A DNA stretch of 64,000 nt from Misgurnus anguillicaudatus (GCF_027580225.2 NC_073340.2:32004501-32068500); one strand, 5' to 3'; counted from the first letter of the stretch, positions 46,510 to 56,814 are shown. The notes: generated by a model not told the origin, from the sequence alone. A program made the numbers and translations.

Positions 46510-46789
46510 TTTAAAGAGTATAAATGAAATGACTATTATTATCTTCATTTATGGTACTAAACTGGTTTTGATAGTTTTCAGAAAGGCACCTACTGCAACT
46601 CTAACCAGAGTTGTTCTCAACTAGCTTTACTTCAGTTAACTTTTTACAGTGGAGACCAAGTGATGACCCAACACATACAGAATTTAATCCATTCATACGT
46701 GACTCAGTCTGTGAAAACCAGTATTACATAATGTAAAAAATAACTATATATGCTTGGTATATTTAATGCTGCAAACTGAGTAAGATCAT

Positions 46790-46885
46790 GTCAAAGATTA
46801 AAATCAATTCAATAATTGAAATCAAACGTTGATCTCATCATTAGATTATAAGACTTTAGCCTGGATTAGACAGGGTGTCATATGT
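46790..46885. repeat. Short dispersed repeat 40 nt upstream of a cdh12 exon
   Basis: ATTGAAATCAAACGTTGATC, then TTAGATTATAAGACTTTAGC and CTGGATTAGACAGGGTGTCA, match 27886-27995 and 60655-60735. It ends just before the branch-point/pyrimidine region of the acceptor at 46926. Confidence 0.75.
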
Positions 46886-46926
46886 TCATATAAAATAAAT
46901 CATTCGTTTTCTGCTATGTTCTTTAG

Positions 46927-47063
46927 GTATTCCATTGACTGGAAGAGTGATCTGGACAGCTTCTTTGACATCGATCCCGTCAGAGGAACCATCTCAACCA
47001 ATGAGCTTCTGGACAGGGAGAGTATAGCCCAGCACAACATTTCTGTCGTGGCCACTAAAGTTA
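46927..47063 (+). CDS. cdh12: cdh12 exon: EC4 core
   Basis: The acceptor TGTTCTTTAG ends at 46926; the donor A|GTAAGT at 47064 is consensus. The 137-nt exon finishes the split Arg codon and reads YSIDWKSDLDSFFDIDP, then GTISTNELLDRES, with the LDRE calcium motif. It ends SVVATKV plus one base of the next codon. NIS is a potential N-glycosylation site. The length and both phases match the family. About 40 nt upstream of the acceptor ends a short interspersed repeat (46790-46885) that also occurs at 27886 and 60655, so the exon's 3' splice region borders transposon-derived sequence. Confidence 0.94.
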
Positions 47064-47434
47064 GTAAGTACAGCTGTAAACCTTAGAAGCGAATCATAAA
47101 AATCCAATTGTTTTAATATGTGGGTGTTTCTCGCTAACTGATTTACGACGGCCCGATCGCGGTGCAGTCAGTCAGTGGCAAATTCCATTAAGTCTGTGGG
47201 CTTTTTTACGAGCGTTCATAAAATACGATGACTCTTCTGAAATATGTATCATTACCACACTGACTTTCCCGTCTCCTTGACCTCCTAAATTTAACAATTG
47301 ATGTATTCCCACGTTCTAACACTCCTGGCAGATTAATTGATTCTCATTAGTTCGGTCAATTATACAAGAGACTTGCATTACATTGAAAATTTCATAGAAA
47401 CAAATTAAAAAACCCTCAAAATCATGAACTCTAC

Positions 47435-47560
47435 ACTGTTAGAAAAATTGATCACTGGAGCAGTATCCTTCAATAAGGTCCTTATATGTACAATTAGGTA
47501 CATAATTGGTTTTAAAAGGGTACAGCCACAGTGTCAGCTGGGATACATACTTTGACAATT
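47435..47560. repeat. 'GGTACC/TACCTC' repeat, copy 3
   Basis: CACTGTTAGAAAAATTGATC ... GGTCCTTATATGTACAATTA ... AAAAGGGTACAGCCACAGTG. Same family as 36800, 42255 and 56815; diverged. Confidence 0.55.
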
Positions 47561-47889
47561 TTTTTAAAAGTTTTAATGCTGAGTTGTTTGTTACTCATAG
47601 TTGGGTAAAATATTTACAAAAGGTGTAAATTAACTCATTCTCCGCCAGCCTTTTTTTAAATTGCCCGCCAGCATTTTTTGTGATTTTCACAAAATGCCTT
47701 CTAGGAAAATGTTCTTCTCAAAATATATAAACATACAAATACACTCACCTAAAGGATTATTAGGAACTTATTAGCAATTTCTCATTAATGCAATTATCTA
47801 ATCAACCAATCACATGACATTTGCTTCAATGCATTTACGGGTGTGGTCCTGGTCAAGACAATCTCCTGAACTCCAAACTGAATGTCAGA

Positions 47890-49206
47890 ATGGGAAAGAA
47901 AGGTGATTTAAGCAATTTTGATCGTGGCATGGTTTTTGGTGTCAGACGGGCCGGTCTGAGTTTTTCACAATCTGCTCAGTTACTCATTGGTTGAAATCCA
48001 AAAATTTTAATGCACAACCATTTCTAGTGTTTTCAAAGAATGGTGTGGAAAAACATCCAGTATGTGGCAGTCCTGTGGGTGAAAATGCCTTAGAGCAGTG
48101 GTTTTCAAACTTGGGGCCGCGAGATGTTGCCAGGGGGGGCCCAGTTTTATTACATTTTATTAAATACATTAATTTATCATTAATTCTGTGTAATTAAACC
48201 TAAAAAAATTGGCTACTAGTCAAAATCACTACTTTTTTTGTATAATTTAATGTTTTTTTTTTTTTTATTAAAATGTTGAGTTTTATAACAGTTTTTTGTC
48301 ACAAATGTTCTTTGGGGGGTCACGAAGGAATGCACCGTACACAAGGGGGGCCACACGCTGAAAAAGTTTGGGAACCACTGCCTTAGAGGAGAATGGTCCG
48401 ATTGATTCAAGCTGATAGAAGAGCAACTTTGACTGAAATAACCACTCGTTACAACCGAGGTATGCAGCAAAGCATTTGTAAAGCCACAACACGCACAACC
48501 TTGGGCTACAACAGCAGAAGACCCCACCAAGTACCACTCATCCCCACTACAAATAGGAAAAAGAGGCTACAATTTGCACAAGCTCACCAAAATTGGACAG
48601 TTGAAGACTAGAAAAATGTTGCCTGGTCTGATGAGTCTCGATTTCTGTTGAGACATTCAGATGGTAGAGTCAGAATTTGGCGTAAACAGTATGAGAACAT
48701 GGATCCATCATGCCTTGTTACCACTGTGCAGGCTGGTGGTGGTGGTGTAATGGTGTGGGGGATGTTTTCTTGGCACACTTTATGCCCCTTAGTGCCAATT
48801 GGGCATTGTTTAAATGCCACGGCCTACCTGGGCATTGTTTCTGAACATGTCCATCCCTTTATGACCACCATGTACCCATCCTCTGATGGCTACTTCCAAG
48901 AGGATAATGCACCATGTCACAAAGCTCGAATCATTTTAAATTGGTTTCTTGAACATGACAATGAGTTCACTTTACTAGAATGGCCCCCACAGTCACCAGA
49001 TCTCAACCCAATAGAGCATCTTTGGGATGTGGTGGAACGGCAGCATCGTGTCCTGGATGTGCATCCCACAAATCTCCATCAACTGCAAGATGCTATCCTA
49101 TCAATATGGGCCAACATTTCTAAAAATGCTTTCAGCAACTTGTTGAATCAATGCCACATAGAATTAAGGCAGTTCTGAAGGCGAAAGGGGGTCAAACACA
49201 GTATTA
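47890..49206 (+). pseudogene. Tc1/mariner transposase pseudogene (DD36E)
   Basis: It encoded a DDE cut-and-paste transposase. The ATG at 47890 gives MGKKGDLSNFDRGMVFGVRR and the first DNA-binding helix region, then stops in frame (TGA, 47992). The middle is interrupted by the hAT at 48096. From 48393 it reads MVRLIQADRRATLTEITTRY and on to a TAG at 48609 where relatives have Trp (…EDWKNVAW). The catalytic residues are still readable: Asp in WSDESRF (48630), Asp in QEDNAPCH (48903) and Glu in SPDLNPIEHLWD (49014). There are 36 codons between the last two. The GGGGVMVWG segment (Gly-rich box) is intact. A frameshift near 49120 breaks the C-terminus. Several independent lesions make it dead. Confidence 0.92.
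48096..48380. mobile_element. hAT non-autonomous element inside the Tc1 transposase gene
   Basis: The ends are CAGTGGTTTTCAAACTTGGG and AAAAAGTTTGGGAACCACTG. The 8-bp duplication CCTTAGAG is exact at 48088-48095 and 48381-48388. It is 285 bp with runs of G near both ends (AGGGGGGGCCC and AAGGGGGGCCACACG). Confidence 0.95.
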
Positions 49207-49511
49207 GTATGATGTTCCTTATAATCCTTTAGGTGAGTGTATATCAAATTAAAGAACAGACCCTCTGCTTTCAAACAAACAATAAACAAACAAACAAAAA
49301 CCAACAAAATGGGAAAAAAACGTTTCATCCTATATTTTTTCTCTGCTTATAAACTTCTAAATATGGGTATCTTTTAGCAAAAAGCTGAAATAATTGCATT
49401 TTTGTGAAAGAATTTTGTTAGAGATCAGATTCAGAACGATTATCAAAACATACACGGAGTGTAAAATTAAGAAATAATTTTTGCTTCAGTTTTTGTATAA
49501 ATTGGGTAATA

Positions 49512-49525
49512 GTGCCATCTAGTGG
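49512..49525 (-). promoter_or_regulatory. CTCF-core consensus match in family A copy 4
   Basis: The minus strand reads CCACTAGATGGCAC, identical to the site in copy 3 despite divergence around it. Confidence 0.45.
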
Positions 49526-50132
49526 ATAATCATGGTATTAAAGATAACCATAAAAACTCGAAATAACTCGTCATTGGCGGGGAAAGAGTTAACCAAATGT
49601 CCATATTTAACCCAAACATGTGTTGAAACAACTAGCATTGGCTAATTTAAACCTACATGGTTGGGTTTGTCCATATTTAACCCAGTTTTCTTAATTAATG
49701 CACTTTTCTGTTTATATGCAATTGATTTTGTAATTCGTTATTGCAATCCAATCAGTTATCGATGGAAAATCATGGCCCTTTCTAAAGTTTTTTCTCATTC
49801 AGTATCCTGTTTCATCAGAAAATACACCAGATTTCAGAAATGAAATAGGTTGTGAAAATCAATACTTTAAAAGATTTATATTGCAAGCTTTTGAAAGATG
49901 ATCAGACATGTCGTTCTTTCAATTGTGTTGATGCACTTAAAACACCCTCATACAGTAAATAATATCACCACATATAAGCAAATCCATCGTCATCAAGCCA
50001 TCAGATCCGCTGAGAAGTCACCAATGTCATTATCCTGGAGGCTCTGTGATACTCCATCAAAATTACAAACGTGCCGACTTCCATTCATTAAGATGGAATG
50101 AGGACGAGGGGTCATTAAAAGTTGAGCTGCTA

Positions 50133-50145
50133 TCGCCATGGTAAC
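50133..50145 (+). promoter_or_regulatory. X-box-like (RFX) motif in unique intron sequence
   Basis: TCGCCATGGTAAC resembles the RFX-factor site GTTGCCATGGYAAC. It sits in about 250 bp of non-repetitive sequence (50030-50290). A motif match only. Confidence 0.3.
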
Positions 50146-50796
50146 GGTTATTAGTTACTGTCTCTCAAGGTTACGCTGGTGAAATGCTAATGGTGATTTC
50201 TGGAGCTAATTTGGGAGAGACCAGCAGAAGTCAGGGCTGTTAAACTTCACTTCAGTTCTGCTGTGGGAATTGTCCACCATGTGTCAGACTCCTCGTACTT
50301 ATTAATATGTATTTTTCACTATCACACGTTCTGTTTCGACAGCCCTGTTGAACTCAGAGAGCAAGTTTGAGCTCATAACTTATACCTGGATGTCGTTTGA
50401 CTTTGAACAAAAAAAAGTATAAGTACGGAAGTAGGAATGTCCCATTTGGTTGACTATGTTATCTTGATATTTGCTCATATGTTTTGATGTCTAGATTTTA
50501 GATGTCTAGCACTTTGCATGGTTTAATAATATGCACTGTTAAATCAAGAGAAAAAGTGGCATTTTCATAAAGACATTTTCCTGCACTGTTTGCTTTTTTA
50601 AGCATACTGAGCACTAAAATAATCATTTCAAATTACTTTTTAATAGCGATTTTGACACCCCTGATTTGGGATTTGTTGTGATCCATCAGTGCAAGATCAA
50701 ATCATTTAAACACACTCTTAGAAACACATTTGTCACCCTGCCTTTGTAAACCCAGCATAACTCATCTTACATATTGTAAATGCAGCTTTTAAAGGA

Positions 50797-50890
50797 ACAC
50801 GTCCAGATTTAGGGAATTAAGCTTATTCACCGTATCCCCCAGAGTTAGATAAGTCCATACATACCTTTCTCATCTCTGTGCGTGCTGTAA
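50797..50890. repeat. TTAA-type repeat, left part only
   Basis: TTTTAA-AGGAACACGTCCAGATTTAG continues with TTATTCACCGTATCCCCCAG and resumes after the Harbinger-like insert with CTCTGTCTGATG...AGCACAAAGACTGCAAGTGAA. The right end was not found. Confidence 0.55.
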
Positions 50891-51433
50891 AGGGCGATTT
50901 ATAGTCGTGCGTAAGTTCTACGCCGTAGCTACGGCGTAGGCTATCCGTAGCCTGTGCGTAGCTCTGCGTACCCTGACGTGCACCTCGCAAAAATTTTAAC
51001 AGCGCTCAGTTCTTCGCGGACCGCAAGCGCTGTGATTGGTCCACCATAACCCCTCCCGTCAGGTAATACAAACTGCGTCATAGGTATTTCCGTTTGCGAC
51101 GGTGAAAACAAAGATGAGCCAAGTTGAGGAGTGATTTAACTCAAACTGCATCAAAAGTCACTGTTTATTTACTTCCATCATTGCTGGTCTTCTCAAATCA
51201 TACACAACAAGTTGCGGTTTCTTCTTCGTTTGTGGGTTAACTTGCCAAGATTCTTCTTCTCTGGCGATCGCGCTGCTACTGTGGTTACACGCGTGGATAC
51301 TGCCTACCAGCGGTTTGCGCATGTGTTTGCACGTCGACGCGGAGTACGACGCAAAAGTATAAATGAAAACCGACGCGGAACCTACGCCGTCGCGGCTACG
51401 CCGTAAGACCTACGCACGACTATAACGAGCCCT
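50891..51433. mobile_element. PIF/Harbinger-like MITE
   Basis: The ends AGGGCGATTTATAGTCGTGC and GCACGACTATAACGAGCCCT are inverse copies; pairing continues (GTAAGTTCTACGCCGTAGC against GGCTACGCCGTAAGACCTAC). The 3-bp duplication TAA lies at 50888-50890 and 51434-51436, the TWA type favoured by PIF/Harbinger. It is CpG-rich and non-coding. It lies inside an older TTAA-type repeat. Confidence 0.85.
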
Positions 51434-52178
51434 TAACTCTGTCTGATGTACCCACCGCTGGCCTAGCTTAGCACAAAGACTGCAAGTGAATGGCTCCAGC
51501 TTGCAAACTGCTCCCAATAAGTGACAAAATAACGCAAACATTTTCCTATTTATGTGTTGTGATTTGTATAGTCACACCGTGTACAAATAACAAGGTGATA
51601 TGAGACACAGCTATCTTTTAACAGTATACTGGGAACTATATTCTCTGAAGACGAAGCACTGCTACATGGGCAGATTGATTGACAGGTTGGCCCAATGCAA
51701 ATTAACCTACCACCAGCCACATGATGTTGCAAGCGCTCTTGGCAAACAGAGGAGGGGTTGAAAAAAAGATTTGAGGCACAAATGCGAGATAGTTGGGGTC
51801 TTTTCTGGTCTGTTTGGCAAAAACACCTTCAATTACATACTGATACTCGATACCGCTAATATTATACCTCGGGTTTTAGGATTTAAGTAGACCCGTGAAG
51901 ACCTCTAGTAGAGGACCCATCCTCTTATCTTTTCATAGGTCCCAAAATTGGTAGTGGCGCCCCTGGGGTCGCATAATATAGGGGTCATGCGAGCTAAAAC
52001 CATATAACCTAGTTGCTTGGATAACCCACACACCACTTTGTTTTAAAAAAATGTGTAGCTTTGCACATGCATAAAAGTTGGGTTGTTGAAACTTTTAGCC
52101 CATTTTGAACATTTGGAGCTGTTAATGACATAATTACAGAACTTATTTAACAAGCCATATATTTGCAGACCTTAAATG

Positions 52179-53796
52179 CAGTGATGGGAGTAACACGTTA
52201 CTGTAATTCCACTACTTCTAGCAGTAACGAGCATTTAACAAAGTATTTTTTTTTAAATCAAGTAACGCAATTACAATTACTGAAATTTAAATGAGTTCGT
52301 TACTCGCGTTACTCTATTTTGTAAAAAATAGACAAGACATATCTGACGTCGCAGGACCGTGGTTGGCGGTGCAATGAATCATTACACTTCATCATAGCTG
52401 ACAGTGCATATAGAAAGAACATGAAAAATCTAAACGGGACAACATACCTTTGTTTAAAAAATTGTGCGCAAGTCATAATCCATCCGGTCTCATGTTTGTA
52501 AATTATCTTCGTCAAGCAATCCCATTATGACATCAACTTGCACTTGTAGTCCACAAAATTAATAAATCTGAGAAATGTTCATATATTCTTAGATGTTTAC
52601 ATCGGCTTCATGGAAGAGAACGATCCGCGATTGTTGCTTCCACTAAAATATTCACACTGCGCTGTACACCCGTGTTAAAACTCCATAGTATGTTTGAGCT
52701 CGCTTTTAGTTTAAGTTTCAGTCTCTCCGTATCCGAACAAACAATCCACTCGCTCTGTGTCCGTCCGACAAAACAATCCACGTAGCCTACTCCGTTTTCT
52801 GATTAAATATCTTCCTTTAATCTTGTTTATCATTTTAATCAAACATAAAAAATATAGAAACAATATACGACCAAAGAGCGCAGTCCCTGCCGCAAGCTTC
52901 ACAAGCTGTGTTCCAATTCAAGGGCTGTGCCCTACTAAGCATGCGATGAAAGGTGAGCACTCGGTCTTTCAAGGCGCTCAGAAGTTCGCAAAGAGAACTG
53001 AAATGAGACGGTCTAACCTTCGGAGGACCCATAATTTGCGTCAGCTGCTGCACGCGCACCGCGCCTGTCAGCAGGACACAGCGGAGACGTTTCTAACTTA
53101 TTAAAATAAATATGGAATCAGAAAAATTTTAGAAAATATGACATGTTGACTCAATTGTCTCCAAATTTTTAAAGAGACACTACACAATTTTAACACATTA
53201 TATATTTTTGTAAACACACAGAATATTTGTCTAAATGGTCTAAATGATATACATAAATAAACTAAGCTTACATATTAAAGGCGGAGTCCATGATGTTTGA
53301 AAGCCAATGTTGATATTTGAAATCACCTAAACAAACACGCCCCTACCCCAATAGGATCTGGACCTTCTGTTGATAGACCCGCCCCACACATACGCAACCC
53401 GGCATTTGATTTGATTTGATTGGCTATAAGTGTGTTTTGGTAGTTGGCCCGTCTGCTTTTCCAAACCGTTTTTCAAACATCGTGGACTCCGCCTTTAAGA
53501 TAATTTCTAACAAAAATATTCAAAGGTTGAATCTAAAGCAAAATAGGCTCCTACAGTATGTGATATATTGGAGTCTTACATGTAAAATAGCCCATCCATA
53601 TCATTTTATTGTTTGACTGTTCAGTACTGTTCATATTTACATTTAAAAAGCAGACTTAAAGTAACTTAAAAGTTACTTTTCTTAGTAACTAATTACTTTT
53701 AATATACAGTAACTGGTAGAGTAATTCAGTTACTTTTAAAAGAAGTAACTAGTAACTGTAACTAATTACAAATTTTCAGTAACTTGCCCAACACTG
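52179..53796. mobile_element. hAT-type non-autonomous element with a MITE inside
   Basis: The ends are CAGTGATGGGAGTAACACGT and CAGTAACTTGCCCAACACTG. The 8-bp duplication CTTAAATG is exact at 52171-52178 and 53797-53804. Subterminal GTTACT/AGTAAC motifs repeat near both ends. No transposase frame was recognised. A TTAA-flanked MITE is nested at 53279-53494. Confidence 0.93.
53279..53494. mobile_element. TTAA-flanked MITE, AGGCGGAGTCCA ends
   Basis: TTAA lies at 53275-53278 and 53495-53498. The ends AGGCGGAGTCCATGATGTTT and AAACATCGTGGACTCCGCCT pair almost perfectly. It is 216 bp and inserted into the hAT element. Confidence 0.92.
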
Positions 53797-54533
53797 CTTA
53801 AATGTATAAATGCCCATCACTAATTCTATAGACCAGAAATGTGTAACAAGCTTACTATCTTTATGGAGTGTTGTAAAACATGCCCACAGGCTTTTAAAAC
53901 TATCAGAAACTGTGATTATGAGGTGTAGGGAACAGCTGTTTAACAGCGTCCCAGCACATATTCCACCGTTTCTTGTTTTTTTTTTCCTGCTCCCTCTCTT
54001 GTGTTTGTGAGCAGTGTTAATGTCACGCCAGGTGGATTTCCAGATGTTCTGGAATTTCATAACTCACTGTACTAAAATGTAAAAATTGCTGAGGCAAGTG
54101 TGAGTCAGCATGGCTATAAAACACGCAGCGCTTGTTGCGCACGCTGAAAACTTCTTGAGTTTCCATTAGGGCAGCAAATGCATGGATTCGTTTGATTTAC
54201 ATAATCCCCACTGTGATTCTAATTACAACACAGTCAGCTTGGTATAAAAATGTTTTAAACAGTTTAGTTAGAAAAAGTTATTACCCTTTAGGGTTACACT
54301 TTATTTTGAAAGTCCACTTTAGACATTCTATTAACTATAAATAACTTTGCAACTAAATGTCAACTAACTTTTATTAATTTGTGTCAACTTACTGTCATTA
54401 GAGTATTAGTAGACTGAAAGGGTTATGATTAGGGAATAGGTTAGGGTTAGTGGAATAAGTTGACATGCACCTGCAAAAATACAGATGAATGTCCGTTGAG
54501 GAATCATCACAATAAAGTGTTAATAGATATTAA

Positions 54534-55679
54534 TATAACTGTCACTGTCCCACAGGTGGGACGTTTGGCATTACATATTTAAAACAATAATTACATAGTC
54601 TAAACCTACATCAATCTTGACAAACTATATACCGTTGGAAAGCTCTAAGAATGTAGTTTTAATATATCAACACCATTTTGAAAAAAAAAGTATGTAGTAA
54701 GAGTCATTTTCTAAAATGTCGCAGACCAACAGGTGGGCCCAAAATGTTATTACATATTTATTTGTAAATATCCCATTAACCTGAAATAACCTCGACAAAC
54801 TATATATTGTTGGAAAGCTCGGGGAATGTAGTTTTCATATTTCAAGGCCATTTGATGATAGAATTTGTATAGGGACAGTTATTTTGTTAAATGTCACTCA
54901 CCCCATAGGAATACATATAAATGATTATATATTTATAACGCTTATACCCTATAAACTTGAATAATCTTGACAAACTATATATTGTTGGAAAGCTCTAGGA
55001 ATGTAGTTTTCATATTTCAAGGCCATTTGATGATGGAAATTTAGTAGCGACAGTCATTTTGTTATTTGTCACTGACCCTGTAGGAGTCCATATGAATTCG
55101 TATATATTCATAATTCTAATATTCTTCAAAATGAATATATGAATCTGCAAAAATCTTGACAAACTATATATCGTTGGAAAGCTCTAAGAATGTAGTTTTC
55201 ATATTTCAAAACCTTTTTGCATTAAACACAATGCAGAGACAGTAATTTATTAACTTGTGACAAGATATTGCAACTAACCGTTGACACCTAGTGGCCTTGG
55301 TTGGTAAAACCACTAAAAGTGTGACAGAAACTTCATTTTTTGTTATTTTCACCTAAAATTTGGTTCAGAACTAGTTGAGACTTGTGTCTTTATTGGTGTG
55401 GTGTTTTGAGAGTAAAACATTTTAATTTTTATATACATTTGATTAGAGAGTATATACTTTATTGCATTATTTTTATTATTTAAAATAAATTTAAACGGGT
55501 ATAACTTTTTTGTCATTTAATATTTACAACTTCAAACACCTCAGTGTAAAACTATAAATTGTCTTCTTAAAAAAGAGACCAAGATTTTCTAAACCAAAGA
55601 ATGCCAGAGTTATAGTAATTTTAACATGCAGATCACCTTTTCACCCCCCCACTCAAAAGGGGCGGTGACAGTTATAGGG
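54534..55679. mobile_element. Putative TTAA-flanked element with an internal 175-bp tandem array
   Basis: TTAA lies at 54530-54533 and 55680-55683. The left end TATAACTGTCACTGTCCCAC and the complement of the right end (CCCTATAACTGTCACCGCCC) match after three extra bases. The array runs from about 54610 to 55330. No transposase was recognised. The superfamily (piggyBac or Kolobok-like) is inference. Confidence 0.6.
54610..55330. repeat. 175-bp tandem repeat, four units
   Basis: The anchor GACAAACTATATA occurs at 54619, 54794, 54969 and 55158, giving periods of 175, 175 and 189. Each is followed by GTTGGAAAGCTC and GAATGTAGTTTTCATATTTC. Units 2 and 3 are most alike (AAGGCCATTTGATGAT). Confidence 0.9.
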
Positions 55680-56218
55680 TTAAGCAGACAGTTTACTAAT
55701 ACTGTAAAGATTGGTAGTTGATACTTAGTATTATAATAAGTAAAATGTCTAAAGTGGACTTTCGAAATAAAGTGTTACCATCCCTGTCTTATATTGGTTG
55801 GGCAAACAGACAATCCTGCCCAAAATTCACATCATCGACTGAGACAATTGTTTTGATGATGCCACAGTCATGTTCACCTGTGAGACAGTGAATACAGATA
55901 TCTGTATCTGAATACTACAATGTCTTTAGATACACTAAACTAAAACCAACAGGTCAGAAGTAAATAACCAAATAAAATGAGGAATCCAAAACCCTTGTTT
56001 GAAATATCTGACCCAGGTTTAAGGACCTGATTATAAAGTTAAAATAAAACTGTTGTTCTCGTGCTCAGATTATGAATCAAACTGTAAAAGCTCTTCATGA
56101 CGTGATCAAAGCATCATTTACATTTGGTTTGAAAGCAGTGAGCATTATCACATCGAATTACTCATTCCATAGCAGAAACATAAAGCAATCCCACATCAAA
56201 AGCCTACAAAGAAATATT

Positions 56219-56470
56219 TGAAGAGTTTCGTTGCAAAACGAGATAAATCCATTTTTTTTATTTTTGTCAAAACATGTTTATTATTATGTTATCATGTTAT
56301 TATTTTGTTTAATGGTGCTACTTAGCTGTATTTTTTTAAGTTATGAAGGTTTAAATCAAAACAAACCAACTGCAGTTGCATTGAAATTAATTGGAATACA
56401 CAACCAAAAAACGAGATTTCTGAACAATTAAAAAAACTGTGGTTATCTCGTTTTGCAACGAAACTCTTCA
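56219..56470. mobile_element. MITE with TGAAGAGTTTCGTTGCAAAA ends, intact copy
   Basis: The left end TGAAGAGTTTCGTTGCAAAA, then CGAGATAA, pairs with TTATCTCGTTTTGCAACGAA-ACTCTTCA. It is 252 bp. A near-identical partial copy lies at 62596-62770. Confidence 0.88.
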
Positions 56471-56535
56471 TTTCCTGTTAGTCTCTCCTAAAGTTGGTGC
56501 ACAGTAAAATAAGCGATTGCTTCCCTTAAACCATT

Positions 56536-56549
56536 GTGCCATCTAGTGG
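56536..56549 (-). promoter_or_regulatory. CTCF-core consensus match near a MITE
   Basis: The minus strand reads CCACTAGATGGCAC. It lies 66 bp after the MITE at 56219-56470, in sequence I cannot assign to a repeat. Confidence 0.4.
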
Positions 56550-56814
56550 AAAAGACTGTTTATTAAATCTCAGTGTTGAAGTCATGAATTCTGTAATGTG
56601 TTTTAATCAAACATTCATTTAAGCTTTAATTGTATTATCTATGTGTATATCCAATGTATACAAATGTTTTGTGCATTATATTCTTTAGCACATTATTATA
56701 ACTTTTATTATGGAATGATGGTCATTACATAAATTTTTTTTGTCCATGAGGGGTCGTATAAGAGAAACATCTTGTCCAAAGTTTTAAGTTGAGATGTTAA
56801 AAGGATTACTGTCA

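Larger units (their letters stand above)
42022..46926 (+). other. cdh12 intron, 4.9 kb
   Basis: It holds a 'TACCTC/GGTACC' repeat (42255-42430), an 'AAGAACC'-type repeat (44830-45000), a 3' Tc1 fragment (45247-45646), a TTAA-flanked MITE (45712-46091), a tRNA-derived SINE (46375-46509) and a short repeat next to the acceptor (46790-46885). Nothing is recognised in 42440-44820. Confidence 0.8.
47742..49239 (+). mobile_element. Tc1/mariner element, DD36E type, full length but defective
   Basis: The terminal inverted repeats CACTCACCTAAAGGATTATT (left) and TATAATCCTTTAGGTGAGTG (right) are flanked by TA at 47740-47741 and 49240-49241. It carries a transposase remnant (47890-49200) and a hAT insertion at 48096-48380. 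It lies within family A copy 4. Confidence 0.95.
47634..49588. mobile_element. TTAA-flanked piggyBac-like MITE, family A copy 4, split by Tc1
   Basis: TTAA lies at 47630-47633 and 49589-49592. The left end is CTCATTCTCCGCCAGCC; the right end is TCATTGGCGGGGAAAGAG. The two halves (47634-47741 and 49240-49588) join into a ~455-bp element colinear with copy 3. It carries an exact CTCF-core consensus (minus strand, 49512-49525). Confidence 0.9.
47575..49690. repeat. 'AACCCAACG' repeat, outer shell of the second four-level nest
   Basis: The flanks of the family A element (47575-47632: ACTCATAGTTGGGTAAAATA; 49593-49690: TTTAACCCAAACATGTGTTG, ATGGTTGGGTTTGTCC) together resemble the repeat at 12720 and 60303. 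The family A copy therefore sits inside an older member. The similarity is diverged. Confidence 0.6.
54293..55788. mobile_element. MITE with GGTTACACTTTATTTTGAAA ends, hosting an insertion
   Basis: The left end GGTTACACTTTATTTTGAAA, then GTCCACTTTAGACATT, pairs with AATGTCTAAAGTGGACTTTC and GAAATAAAGTGTTACC at the right. A TTAA-type element with an internal satellite (54534-55679) occupies its middle. Confidence 0.85.
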
